The translations under genes were made by a program, and so were the position numbers. Source: Sphingobacterium sp. (GTDB lineage: Bacteria > Bacteroidota > Bacteroidia > Sphingobacteriales > Sphingobacteriaceae). From it: a DNA stretch of 64,000 nt. The notes below the pieces were generated by a model. It ran no database searches, was not told the DNA's origin, and saw nothing but the letters and a program-made list of their open reading frames with translations. The DNA lies in contig JAQZAZ010000009.1 in NCBI GenBank assembly GCA_029239355.1, positions 1 through 64,000 of the forward strand. The letters run 5' to 3'. This document shows positions 9,498 to 17,084 of the stretch, one piece after another. Each line of letters opens with the position of its first letter. Position 1 is the stretch's first letter.

Positions 9498-9956
9498 ATG
9501 AGCCTATTGCATACTTTTCTTGCATCCCTGTCGGCGGTCGCACTATGTGTTTGCTGTACTGCCGGAGATGGAAATAAAATGGAACGACAACGTGCGGATT
9601 CGCTAGCGAACAAAGTGGTTGAGGGAAAAATAAATCTGAAATGGCTGGCCAAATCAGACGAATTTATGTATTTCAATGAGAAATACTTTCATGAACCGGC
9701 TGATTTGAAAACGATACCGAAGTTTGACAAGGTACAGATTCAAATTGTAACCTATCGTATTTATAAGCATGTCAAGTTGTCGGATAACCGTTATCATTTT
9801 GCTGTAAAACAGGCAAAAGATTTGCATATACCCAATAAGGCTTTTGTTTATTATCAGCGTTCCTTCGATGAGATGAATCGAAAGGCCGCCGCTAGCAAAG
9901 ATTCTATTCGGCTGGAGCTTCCTGATAACTACGCTATCAAATTGATAAACGAGTAG
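9498..9956 (+). CDS. hypothetical secreted or lipid-anchored protein
   Basis: I do not recognise this 152 aa family. The N-terminus (MSLLHTFLASLSAVALCVCCTAG) is a hydrophobic export signal ending in several cysteines, so it may be a lipoprotein with a loose Bacteroidota lipobox. The remaining 125 residues are charged and soluble, with no membrane span and no motif I can name. It sits alone between the GH29 terminator and the sirtuin gene, both on the same strand. Normal codon use and a coherent N-terminal signal argue that it is a real gene. Confidence 0.6.
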   Translation: MSLLHTFLASLSAVALCVCCTAGDGNKMERQRADSLANKVVEGKINLKWLAKSDEFMYFNEKYFHEPADLKTIPKFDKVQIQIVTYRIYKHVKLSDNRYHFAVKQAKDLHIPNKAFVYYQRSFDEMNRKAAASKDSIRLELPDNYAIKLINE

Positions 9957-10042
9957 TGAACTCGTCTCTTATTTAAAAAGTTATCCTTTCGAGGCCAATA
10001 GATTCATCAGATTTATTTATTTTTAAGGGACTAAGCAAGCAC

Positions 10043-10750
10043 ATGGAAAAGAAAAATATCGTTGTATTAACAGGAGCGGGGATTTCTGCCGAAAGTGGGA
10101 TACCTACTTTTAGGGATGCAAATGGACTATGGGAGGGACATGATGTGATGGCTGTAGCCTCTATTGACGGCTGGAAGAAAAATCCGGCGCTTGTTCAGGA
10201 ATTTTACAACCTTAGACGCAAGGCGGCGCTGGCCGCAAGGGCAAATGCAGCGCATCTCGCTTTATGTCAGTTGGAATCTGCCTATCAGGTCACAATCATC
10301 ACACAAAATGTCGATTTGTTGCACGAGCAGGCTGGCTCTACGAAGATTATACATTTACATGGTCGGTTGGATCAATCCAAGTCGTCCATTGATGATCGTT
10401 TGGTATACCCGATAGAAGGTGATGAAATAAAAATGGGGGATCTCTGTGAAAAAGGAAGTCAACTGCGCCCGAATATCGTGTGGTTTGGCGAAGCGGTTCC
10501 GGAGATTGAACGGGCAATGTCCTATGTTTCAAAAGCAGATATCCTTATTATTATCGGAACTTCATTGCAGGTTTATCCAGCGGCCGGGCTGCGACAATTT
10601 GCGCCTAATTATTGCCGGTCTTTCTTAATCGACAAACAGATTCCGAATAGTACAACTTTAGGTCGAATACAATGTTTTGAAGAAGCAGCTACGGCGGCGG
10701 TTCCAATTTTGGTGGCACAGTTACTTAAAGAAACTTCGGTTAAAGAGTAA
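10043..10750 (+). CDS. cobB: NAD-dependent protein deacylase, SIRT5/CobB class
   Basis: This sirtuin removes acyl groups from protein lysines using NAD+. GAGISAESGIPTFRD is the NAD-binding signature, TQNVDLLHEQAG holds the catalytic-loop Asn/Asp, and the general-base His is in HLHG. FYNLRR provides the Tyr-x-x-Arg pair that class III sirtuins use for succinyl or malonyl groups, suggesting desuccinylase activity. The four zinc cysteines of E. coli CobB are largely missing: the region between HLHG and WFGE keeps one Cys (DLCEKG). The family's C-terminal GTSLQVYPAAGL is intact. At 235 aa the length is standard. It is probably an isolated cytoplasmic gene. Confidence 0.92.
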   Translation: MEKKNIVVLTGAGISAESGIPTFRDANGLWEGHDVMAVASIDGWKKNPALVQEFYNLRRKAALAARANAAHLALCQLESAYQVTIITQNVDLLHEQAGSTKIIHLHGRLDQSKSSIDDRLVYPIEGDEIKMGDLCEKGSQLRPNIVWFGEAVPEIERAMSYVSKADILIIIGTSLQVYPAAGLRQFAPNYCRSFLIDKQIPNSTTLGRIQCFEEAATAAVPILVAQLLKETSVKE

Positions 10751-10866
10751 TATAATAGTAGATTATGAGCCTGATGCGTTAAGAACTTGGCCTAAGGACC
10801 AAGTTGCGTAAAACTTGGTAATATAACAAACTCCATCTTGAAAAGTTGGAATAAAAGCTTAAAAAA

Positions 10867-11964
10867 ATGAAAAGAATAATAGGACTGATTTGTAGTTCAG
10901 CATTGGGTATCTCTTGCCACAATAACTCAGAGATCAAGGTGAATAATAGTACAAATAATGCACCCATACAATTGGATAGTACGCAGGCAAAGCACTTGCT
11001 TACACTACCATTGCATTGTATTGAAGTTGAATATCCGAACAAATTGGGACAAGTACTTGGAAGTGACAAGGATTTGAAGGGGCCGCGCGCTTTGCATCCG
11101 ATTTTTTACGGATGTTTTGATTGGCACTCCTCGGTTCATGGTTATTGGTCAATCGTGCGAATTTTAAAGCAATTTCCTGATTTAGACAAGTCCGGCGTAA
11201 TCAGGAAATTGCTTAATCAGAATATTACCGCGGAAAATGCAGCAACAGAGTTGGCCTTCTTTCAGGATAAGAATAATAAAAACTTTGAACGCACCTATGG
11301 TTGGGCCTGGTTGTTGCAATTGCAAAAAGAACTACTAACCTGGAAAGATCCAGACGCGGAGCGTTGGGCAAAAGTTCTCGATCCGATGACAAAACATATC
11401 ATGAAAGCATATCAGGAATATTTACCAAAATTGGTTTATCCGATTCGAACCGGTTATCATGATAATTCTGCTTTTGGCCTATCGCTGGCATTGGATTATG
11501 CCCGGGGAACAAATCAGGTTGCTTTCGAAAAATCATTAATGACAAATGCTGTAAGGCTATACGATCACGACAAAAATTGTAATATCACCTTTGAACCTAG
11601 CGGAAGCGATTTCCTTTCACCCTGTCTTGAGGAGTCACTTTGCATGAGTATGGTTTTAAGACAGGATGAATATCGAAAATGGCTAAAGGATTTTCTGCCT
11701 GATCTTTTCAATCCAGATTTTAACTTGGAACCCGGCATTGTGAAAGACCGTACCGACGGCCACCTGGTTCATTTAGATGGATTAAATTTTAGCCGGGCGA
11801 CCTGTCTAAATGGTATTGCAAAGGCACTTCCTGAGCTAAATCATCTGCATGGCTTAGCCAATAAACATCTGAAATATTCATTGCCCAATATTACTTCTAA
11901 AGACGACTATATGGGGTCACATTGGTTGGGTACCTTTGCGCTTTATGCACTTTCCAAAAATTAA
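10867..11964 (+). CDS. DUF2891 family lipoprotein
   Basis: This protein matches the DUF2891 family, recognised by HPIFYGCFDWHSSVHGYW near residues 77-94 and the WLLQLQKEL and HDNSAFGLSLALDYA segments. Its helical repeats suggest an alpha/alpha-toroid. The family's function is not established. The N-terminus (MKRIIGLICSSALGISCHNNS) is a lipoprotein signal with the acylated Cys near residue 17, so export and membrane anchoring are likely. Length is 365 aa. It converges on the HxlR gene with a shared hairpin between them. Confidence 0.8.
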   Translation: MKRIIGLICSSALGISCHNNSEIKVNNSTNNAPIQLDSTQAKHLLTLPLHCIEVEYPNKLGQVLGSDKDLKGPRALHPIFYGCFDWHSSVHGYWSIVRILKQFPDLDKSGVIRKLLNQNITAENAATELAFFQDKNNKNFERTYGWAWLLQLQKELLTWKDPDAERWAKVLDPMTKHIMKAYQEYLPKLVYPIRTGYHDNSAFGLSLALDYARGTNQVAFEKSLMTNAVRLYDHDKNCNITFEPSGSDFLSPCLEESLCMSMVLRQDEYRKWLKDFLPDLFNPDFNLEPGIVKDRTDGHLVHLDGLNFSRATCLNGIAKALPELNHLHGLANKHLKYSLPNITSKDDYMGSHWLGTFALYALSKN

Positions 11965-12014
11965 TGCCCACAGTCAAATGAAAGCTGTGAACCGAAATCT
12001 GGAGTAACAACAAT

Positions 12015-12056
12015 AAAATAGAATCCTTGTATAATCAAATGCAGGGACTCTATTTT
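12015..12056. terminator. bidirectional hairpin between DUF2891 gene and hxlR-like gene
   Basis: AAAATAGAATCCTTG pairs with CAGGGACTCTATTTT over about 15 positions with two wobble or mismatch sites. A/T-rich ends on both sides suit termination from either strand. Confidence 0.6.
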
Positions 12057-12432
12057 ACATATTTGTCTCACCCCATTCATCCATAAGGATTAAAATCTTT
12101 TCCAACGAGCGTCCCAATGCCGTTAGTTCATATTCAACCTTCGGGGGTACTTGTTGATAGACAATACGATTGACCAGTCTGCCCTGCTCAAGTTCTTTTA
12201 ATTTAGCGATGAGCATACGCTCTGAAATACCGACGAGCCTTTTTCGTAGTTCACCATAACGTAACCTACCTTCATGGAGAAGATATGTAAGAATATTTAT
12301 TTTCCATCTTCCACCTATAGCAGATAATGTGAAAGCAATTCCACAATGATCTTTCCAATAGGTTTCGTTAATATGGTTGGTGGAATTTTCTTTTCTCTTA
12401 TTCATACTTACTTTTCTGTTCGTATCACACAA
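12055..12432 (-). CDS. HxlR-family transcriptional regulator
   Basis: This is a winged-helix DNA-binding protein of the HxlR/YodB type. The family pattern is clear: a Cys just before TLSAIGGRWKINIL, then LRYGELRKRLVGISERMLIAKLKELEQ as the recognition helix region, and VEYELTALGRSL at the wing. The Cys at the start of the helix is the redox-sensing residue in YodB/HypR relatives. The ORF begins at MCDTNRKVSMNK; the second Met (residue 10) could be the true start. It is divergent from a DoxX-family gene 66 bases away and may control that gene, as HxlR regulators often do for their neighbours. Confidence 0.88.
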   Translation of the reverse strand: MCDTNRKVSMNKRKENSTNHINETYWKDHCGIAFTLSAIGGRWKINILTYLLHEGRLRYGELRKRLVGISERMLIAKLKELEQGRLVNRIVYQQVPPKVEYELTALGRSLEKILILMDEWGETNM

Positions 12433-12498
12433 TTTCGTGCGTACTGTTATTCATGCAATTTAATAAAGAAATTTGTAGCTCATCTAATAAAGTATAAA

Positions 12499-12870
12499 AT
12501 GGAAACTATAAAATTTATCGTTCATTGGTTGAGTTATGCCTATTACCTGTATGTATTTGGATATGCCTCATTATTCAAAGTTTTTCAGAAACAGTCCATG
12601 ATGCAAAGCATGGATTCTTTAGGTTTTAATAAAACTTGGACGCTAGGCATCGGAGTCTGCGAGTTGCTGGGTGTTTTATTTCTTCTGATTGGTTTGTACA
12701 AACCAGAATTCAAAACTGTAGGGGTCTTACTTTTGCTTCCATTTGCAGTTGGTGCTTTTACGGCACATATGGCTCATGGAGAATATCATCATTTTTACAA
12801 TTCATTAATGATGTGTATTCTTAGCATTGTTTTATTGGCAACAGACAAAAATTTTAAAATTATTATTTAG
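12499..12870 (+). CDS. DoxX-family integral membrane protein
   Basis: This is a small four-helix membrane protein (123 aa) of the DoxX type, with HWLSYAYYLYVFGYASLFKVF as the first span and GIGVCELLGVLFLLIGLY, TVGVLLLLPFAVGAFTAHM and SLMMCILSIVLLATD as the others. I chose the ATG at 12499 over the longer ORF start at 12346, because the extra 51 residues overlap the divergent HxlR gene and look non-coding. DoxX proteins are linked to quinone or thiol redox chemistry, but the role here is unknown. Divergence from an HxlR regulator suggests redox- or electrophile-responsive expression. Confidence 0.82.
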   Translation: METIKFIVHWLSYAYYLYVFGYASLFKVFQKQSMMQSMDSLGFNKTWTLGIGVCELLGVLFLLIGLYKPEFKTVGVLLLLPFAVGAFTAHMAHGEYHHFYNSLMMCILSIVLLATDKNFKIII

Positions 12871-12909
12871 TTGATATTTGGTTTCAAAAACCAAATATCA
12901 ACTAAATAA
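12863..12909. terminator. long perfect inverted repeat at the DoxX stop codon
   Basis: TTATTTAGTTGATATTTGG and its exact complement form a 22-bp perfect stem with a 3-base loop. The left arm includes the TAG stop of the DoxX gene. It is AT-rich and probably a terminator. The gap 12871-13211 otherwise shows no gene; it holds this hairpin and the one at 13143-13188. Confidence 0.65.
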
Positions 12910-13142
12910 GTTACGTTACTTTTAAAGACAATGCTTAACCGCTCCGTTTTACTTTGGTAAGCAAATTGATTTAAAGGCAGCTCTCAGTTATAGCAATTAA
13001 TAGCTAATCTATGAAGCAAGTCCATATAACACCTTGGAGGATTGCTTAGACATTTATATTTAAGTTCTGTCATTTATGGCAAAAGTTTTTATTGGAGACT
13101 TTAAATGAGTTTGATAAGTTATCTGTGTACTAAAAATAAGTA

Positions 13143-13188
13143 TATCTAAAATCCAGTCTTAGCCGTGACTAAGACTGGATTTTAGATA
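13143..13188 (-). terminator. perfect 20-bp hairpin downstream of the small membrane gene
   Basis: TATCTAAAATCCAGTCTTAG, a CCGTGA loop and its exact complement form a 20-bp stem. It lies 24 bases beyond the stop of the minus-strand gene at 13212-13364 and is the likely terminator for it. Confidence 0.7.
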
Positions 13189-13211
13189 AAATAGTAACGC
13201 TAGATCAATAT

Positions 13212-13364
13212 TTAAGCTGATCCACGAATGACACGTAGCAACACAACGATAATTGCTATAACCAACAATGTGTGGATTATGTTGCCTGTAGCATAGCCTC
13301 CGAAAAAACTGATTGCCCAAATAATCACTAAAATAACGGCAATGATGTATAATAAATTTCCCAT
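13212..13364 (-). CDS. Lmo0937-family small membrane protein
   Basis: This 50-residue ORF is below the cutoff of the supplied track. It reads MGNLLYIIAVILVIIWAISF, then a GGYATGNIIHTLLVIAIIVVLLRVIRG tail ending in SA. Two hydrophobic spans separated by a short Gly-rich turn match the small Lmo0937-type membrane proteins, which are very common in Bacteroidota and often stress-induced. The start ATG is unambiguous and a strong hairpin follows the stop. The function is unknown. It is likely an inner-membrane protein expressed on its own. Confidence 0.8.
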   Translation of the reverse strand: MGNLLYIIAVILVIIWAISFFGGYATGNIIHTLLVIAIIVVLLRVIRGSA

Positions 13365-13559
13365 AATATTGATATGTTTTTATAAGAACAACATCTGTTT
13401 AATGAATGTTTTATAAATAAATAAAACAAACGAACTGTGGCTGACTGCTGTTAAAGTGTTAAGGTTCCTTTTGAGCTATAGTTTGCGGATGTATAATTTA
13501 CAGTAGCCTATTCTATGACGAGGAAACCATGATAATAGTTAACCGTAAAAATTGACAAC

Positions 13560-13847
13560 ATGGCAAAAGCTTATTTACAAATTACCTTAAAAATTAATAG
13601 CGCCAATAGGGGAGCAGCATCGGGTGTGTATGACAAATTTCAGGAACCATTTCTTGACCAGATAAAAGGCGCTACTTCAATTGAATTACTTGTCGGAGAT
13701 GAATATATCCAATTGTTATATGGTTTTGATACCGCTGATGATGCACACGCATTTTTATCTACTGAGCTATACAATAATGATATGCTTGCTGCTCTAAAAT
13801 CGTTAGTTGTGGATACACCCGATGTTAGGATATATACGGTTGTATAG
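13560..13847 (+). CDS. hypothetical protein, small alpha/beta fold
   Basis: A 95 aa soluble protein I do not recognise. The alternation AYLQITLKIN ... IKGATSIELLVGDEYIQLLYGFDT ... DDAHAFLSTELYNND ... VRIYTVV resembles a ferredoxin-like dimeric alpha-beta-barrel (antibiotic-monooxygenase or heme-degrading type), but that is only a fold impression. It has no signal peptide. It precedes the CinA-like gene by 32 bases on the same strand, so the two may be cotranscribed. Confidence 0.65.
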   Translation: MAKAYLQITLKINSANRGAASGVYDKFQEPFLDQIKGATSIELLVGDEYIQLLYGFDTADDAHAFLSTELYNNDMLAALKSLVVDTPDVRIYTVV

Positions 13848-13879
13848 ATTAATTTACTAAATCAATAAATTTAAAAGCT

Positions 13880-14374
13880 ATGATTAAAATGGAGTTTCCT
13901 AAGTCACTGCTGGAACAAATTAAAAGTTCGCTAGCCAATTCTCATGGCCGTGTTGCAGTTGCTGAAAGCGTGACTTCAGGAGTTATGCAGTTTGCTTGCT
14001 CGCAAATCAAAAATGCGACAAATGTATTTGCTGGAGGCATAACAGTATATGCCCCCGACGAAAAAATCCGATTATTAGGAGTCGATCCATTGGAGGCAAA
14101 GAGATGTGACTGTGTATCTCCATTAGTAACTCAACAAATGGCGATCAGCGTATCTACTTTATTTCAAACTGATTGGGGGATAGCAACAACGGGATATGCA
14201 ACTATAGTAAAAGAATCTAAGGGGAAACTATTCGCTTTTTTTTCAATTGCATATCAAAGCGATATACTACTTACAGAAAAAGTGGAATTAGAACCAACAA
14301 CTATGCCCGAGGAAGCACAATTTATTTACACGTCTAAAGCTCTTCAGGCATTTAATTCAATACTGACTAAATGA
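13880..14374 (+). CDS. CinA C-terminal-domain protein (nicotinamide-nucleotide amidohydrolase-like)
   Basis: This is a stand-alone CinA C-terminal domain (PncC/YgaD type), which in known members deamidates nicotinamide mononucleotide to nicotinate mononucleotide for NAD salvage. The family landmarks are RVAVAESVTSG (usual AESCTGG; the Cys is replaced by Val here) near residues 24-34, FAGGITVYAPDEKIRLLGV, and TTGYAT (usual SGIAGP). The last two loops differ from active enzymes, so catalysis is uncertain. Length 164 aa fits. Its terminator is shared with the convergent glycosyltransferase. Confidence 0.78.
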   Translation: MIKMEFPKSLLEQIKSSLANSHGRVAVAESVTSGVMQFACSQIKNATNVFAGGITVYAPDEKIRLLGVDPLEAKRCDCVSPLVTQQMAISVSTLFQTDWGIATTGYATIVKESKGKLFAFFSIAYQSDILLTEKVELEPTTMPEEAQFIYTSKALQAFNSILTK

Positions 14375-14450
14375 AGGATAACGGCTGAATAATGGAGTTA
14401 GTTTATATAATGTTTTTAATCCGCTTAGCTACTTTATCTCAAAGTGATAA

Positions 14451-14494
14451 AAAACTAAGAAAGTCTCTCTATTTTGAGAGACTTTCTTAGTTTT
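14451..14494. terminator. bidirectional terminator, 19-bp perfect stem
   Basis: AAAACTAAGAAAGTCTCTC, a TATTTT loop and the exact complement GAGAGACTTTCTTAGTTTT lie between the convergent CinA-like and glycosyltransferase genes. The right arm touches the glycosyltransferase stop codon. A/T runs at both ends suit termination on both strands. Confidence 0.88.
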
Positions 14495-15674
14495 ATGCTT
14501 CTTGTTTAAGATCAAACGCGCGGTAATTTTTGTATTGTACCAATGACCGTATTGGGGTCGATAGTGTTAATAAAAGTTCCAGATAGATTTTCGCAACCAT
14601 TTTCCATGTGGTCTGTTCACCGTAGCTGCGTGCTTTGAAACGATGCCAAGCAAGCAGTCGTTGAGAGGTATATAATATTCTGATATTCTTACCCATGGTT
14701 TCGACATCGTTAAAAGGTGTCAGAATTCCGCGTTCATCCGCCAATAAGTCTGTCGCATGCCAGTATGGTGTTGAAATGACAGCAGCACCCGCACCTACGG
14801 CAAAAGATAGGGTTCCACTACTGATTTGCTGTTCATGTTGGTAGGGTGATAAATAAATATCGCATGCGGATAAATATTCTTTTAATTGATCATCATTTAA
14901 GAATTCATCAATAAAAACTATTTTATCCTGTAATTTTAACTGTTCCACTAAACTTTGTAATTCAAAACGATAAGATTCACCTTCATGTGCTAGAACATTT
15001 GGATGTGTTTTGCCTACGATTAGATATTTAAAATGCGGTAGATCGAGCCCCGCTAAGGAACGGATAGCGTACTCTAATCCTTTACTTCTACCAATTAAGC
15101 CGAAAGTCATCATCACAAAATTATCTTGAAGTCCGAGTCGATACTTTGCCAATCCCTGGTTATAGTCAAATTGCGGTACACCGTGTGGGATGACTTTAAT
15201 TTTCTGAACGTCAATTGTAGGGAATAATTCGATGAGCAACTCACTTCCTTTTGGCGATAAGGATACAACTGCATGCGATTTCATAATAAGCAATTCCATG
15301 ATTTCCTTTTGTCGTAATGAGGGAGATTGCAATATGGTATGGAATATCGTTAATAAAGGTATCGTTAAATGGTGGGTAAGCTGGTTGATAAATATTCCAT
15401 CAGCGCCGCCAAATATACCATACTCGTGCTGTAGGATACAATAATCGTATTCTTCATTGATAATATGAGCAGCTTGGATATAACTGTCCAATCTTTCTTT
15501 GTCGATAACAAAGCGTACCGTTGGATCGAATCGTTCGCTACCGAATTTAGATACAGCAATCACATCAATGACCGTATTTTGATCTGCGCTCATGCCTTGT
15601 CTAAGATCTTTAGTGAAAGTTGCTAATCCACACTCCTGAGGTGGATAAGTGCTTAAAATAACTATTCTTTTCAT
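14493..15674 (-). CDS. GT4-type glycosyltransferase
   Basis: This is a GT-B fold glycosyltransferase of the GT4 group, 393 aa. The N-terminal domain begins with STYPPQECGLATFTKDL and carries LQHEYGIFGG and FHTILQSP. The C-terminal nucleotide-sugar domain has MMTFGLIGRSKGLEYAI, YLIVGKTHP and SPYQHEQQISSGTLSFAVGAG. It is clearly paralogous to the first half of the large protein at 50153-52381, which shares these landmarks. No signal peptide is present. Donor and acceptor cannot be assigned. A 39-codon ORF sits 3 bases upstream on the same strand. Confidence 0.85.
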   Translation of the reverse strand: MKRIVILSTYPPQECGLATFTKDLRQGMSADQNTVIDVIAVSKFGSERFDPTVRFVIDKERLDSYIQAAHIINEEYDYCILQHEYGIFGGADGIFINQLTHHLTIPLLTIFHTILQSPSLRQKEIMELLIMKSHAVVSLSPKGSELLIELFPTIDVQKIKVIPHGVPQFDYNQGLAKYRLGLQDNFVMMTFGLIGRSKGLEYAIRSLAGLDLPHFKYLIVGKTHPNVLAHEGESYRFELQSLVEQLKLQDKIVFIDEFLNDDQLKEYLSACDIYLSPYQHEQQISSGTLSFAVGAGAAVISTPYWHATDLLADERGILTPFNDVETMGKNIRILYTSQRLLAWHRFKARSYGEQTTWKMVAKIYLELLLTLSTPIRSLVQYKNYRAFDLKQEA

Positions 15675-15677
15675 ATT

Positions 15678-15797
15678 CTAGCTCTTTTTAGCGTCGTCAT
15701 TCTCAGTATTGACCGGGATGTCCAAAATTGCCATTAACAATAGATAATATCCTTTTTCTAAACCCATTTTTTTTGCTTGTTGATCTATATTTTCCAT
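15678..15797 (-). CDS. possible 39-aa small protein upstream of the glycosyltransferase
   Basis: A short ORF (MENIDQQAKKMGLEKGYYLL followed by a charged tail ending DDAKKS) stops 3 bases before the glycosyltransferase start. Its composition looks protein-like: an amphipathic helix followed by a charged end. The tight spacing suggests translational coupling. I do not recognise it, and a chance ORF of this length cannot be excluded. Confidence 0.45.
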   Translation of the reverse strand: MENIDQQAKKMGLEKGYYLLLMAILDIPVNTENDDAKKS

Positions 15798-16109
15798 ATT
15801 AAGTACTATGATAAAGGTGGTACATTTGTTTCGTTTTATAAATCAAAAGCTATACCCAAAAGAGTACTTTTGTTCTATATCCGTAGTTTTCAAATGCGTA
15901 ATCCGTAGAGCACACAGTGTAAACCGCAAAAAAACTCTCCGAACAGGTATTTTTCCCGGTATGAAGAATTTATCTCATTTCTTAATGATAGTATATGTCA
16001 AAGCTATTTGTTTCTTCCTCCGAGTTAAACAATATTAGTCTGGGGATGGTTTTAATTGTAAGATACCTTTGGAGCATTGTTTTACGCTCAAAAAAAATCC
16101 GTAAACATT
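15798..16109. other. intergenic gap without an identifiable gene
   Basis: About 310 bases between the glycosyltransferase unit and the DUF202 gene. A 76-codon plus-strand ORF (15808-16038) covers most of it, but its composition is unlike a protein. It probably contains divergent promoters. No strong hairpin was seen. Confidence 0.5.
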
Positions 16110-16493
16110 ATGATAGAAAAAAACAATTCAAAAAGGATTAACGATCATTTGGCCAATGAACGCACATTTTTAGCCTGGATAACCACAAGTTTGGGTATTA
16201 TGGGATTTGGTTTTGTCGTTGTCAAGTTTTCCTTATTTATACAGCAGGTGACATTGATGCTCAATTCAAAAAAAGCAATGGATATTGAGCATGAATATTC
16301 AGGTATTGTTGGTATTTCTATTGTGATTATTGGCGCCGTTACAGTTGTATTGGCGTATATTAAATATAGAAAAGTGGCAAAACAAATTGAGGAGGAAAGT
16401 TTTACTTACGGGTCTTATGGAATCGCTTTGATGTCTGCCTGTTTCCTTATCATTGGTCTGTTACTCGGTTGGCACTTGGTAGACAGTCTATAA
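16110..16493 (+). CDS. DUF202 (YidH-type) membrane protein
   Basis: This 127 aa protein has the DUF202 signature NDHLANERTFLAWITTSLGIMGFGF near the N-terminus, with the conserved Asn-Glu-Arg-Thr-x-Leu-Ala-Trp core leading into the first span. Two further hydrophobic helices follow (YSGIVGISIVIIGAVTVVLAYIKY and GIALMSACFLIIGLLLGWHLV). I chose the ATG at 16110, 11 codons inside the longer ORF, because the signature follows it directly. YidH-type proteins are inner-membrane proteins of unsettled function. Confidence 0.85.
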   Translation: MIEKNNSKRINDHLANERTFLAWITTSLGIMGFGFVVVKFSLFIQQVTLMLNSKKAMDIEHEYSGIVGISIVIIGAVTVVLAYIKYRKVAKQIEEESFTYGSYGIALMSACFLIIGLLLGWHLVDSL

Positions 16494-16624
16494 AATATTG
16501 TATGTTAAGGCGACATCGTTTAATCCTTTTTTTTAAAATAGCATTGATAGTTCGATTTGATTGCAAAGCTGATTGAAGATCGTATTTACTATACCAGTTT
16601 GGATACAATATCTATGCTAAAAAG

Positions 16625-17005
16625 TTATTTTGAGTGCCTGCTGGGAGAACTTAAATTTTCTATAATTTTCGCGAGAACACTGCTCCAGTATTTTTTTGCC
16701 AGGTCTCGGTGTAACTCATTCCTGATTTGGTCAATATGTATTGCAATAGTTGTTTTTTTTGTCCTTAGATTTGGTAACACTCGGAGTTGAAAACTGGCAT
16801 CATCATTCCAGTCTCTCATTTTCCATTTGGTCCGGATGTGAGAATATTTTTTAAATGTGCTGAAGTCTGTCTGAACATGATCTGCCCATATTTCAGATCC
16901 ATTCTTAGAGAACAAATAATCCCAGGTTTCTTCTAGGGGTAAATCTACCGTTCTTCTGATTCCATATTGCCAGCCAGCATCTTTTGTTAAGCCAATTTTA
17001 TCCAT
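16625..17005 (-). CDS. SRPBCC/AHSA1-like protein
   Basis: This is a small helix-grip (START/SRPBCC-like) protein, 126 aa, with RRTVDLPLEETWDYLFSKNG at the N-terminus, which is the usual first strand and helix of the AHSA1 group. A central IRTKWKMRDWNDDASFQLRV strand pair and a long C-terminal helix RDLAKKYWSSVLAKIIENL complete the fold. Such proteins bind hydrophobic ligands or act as co-chaperones; the ligand is unknown. It lies 80 bases upstream of the antiporter start codon on the same strand, so both could share a transcript. Confidence 0.75.
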   Translation of the reverse strand: MDKIGLTKDAGWQYGIRRTVDLPLEETWDYLFSKNGSEIWADHVQTDFSTFKKYSHIRTKWKMRDWNDDASFQLRVLPNLRTKKTTIAIHIDQIRNELHRDLAKKYWSSVLAKIIENLSSPSRHSK

Positions 17006-17084
17006 AATATTACTTCTTAAATAATTTTCTACGATGGTTATAACCTATTTTTGTAAAATATAAAATCGAAGTTACAAAATAGGA

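Noticed and set aside
10784-10805. AACTTGG/CCAAGTT inverted repeat after cobB
   Set aside because: Only a 7-bp stem without a T run, so too weak to call a terminator.
12346-12498. N-terminal extension of the DoxX ORF
   Set aside because: It overlaps the divergent HxlR gene and reads as non-coding; the membrane protein proper starts at 12499.
15808-16038. 76-codon plus-strand ORF
   Set aside because: Cys/Arg/Phe-rich composition without secondary-structure pattern, no recognisable motif, and it lies in a likely divergent promoter region.
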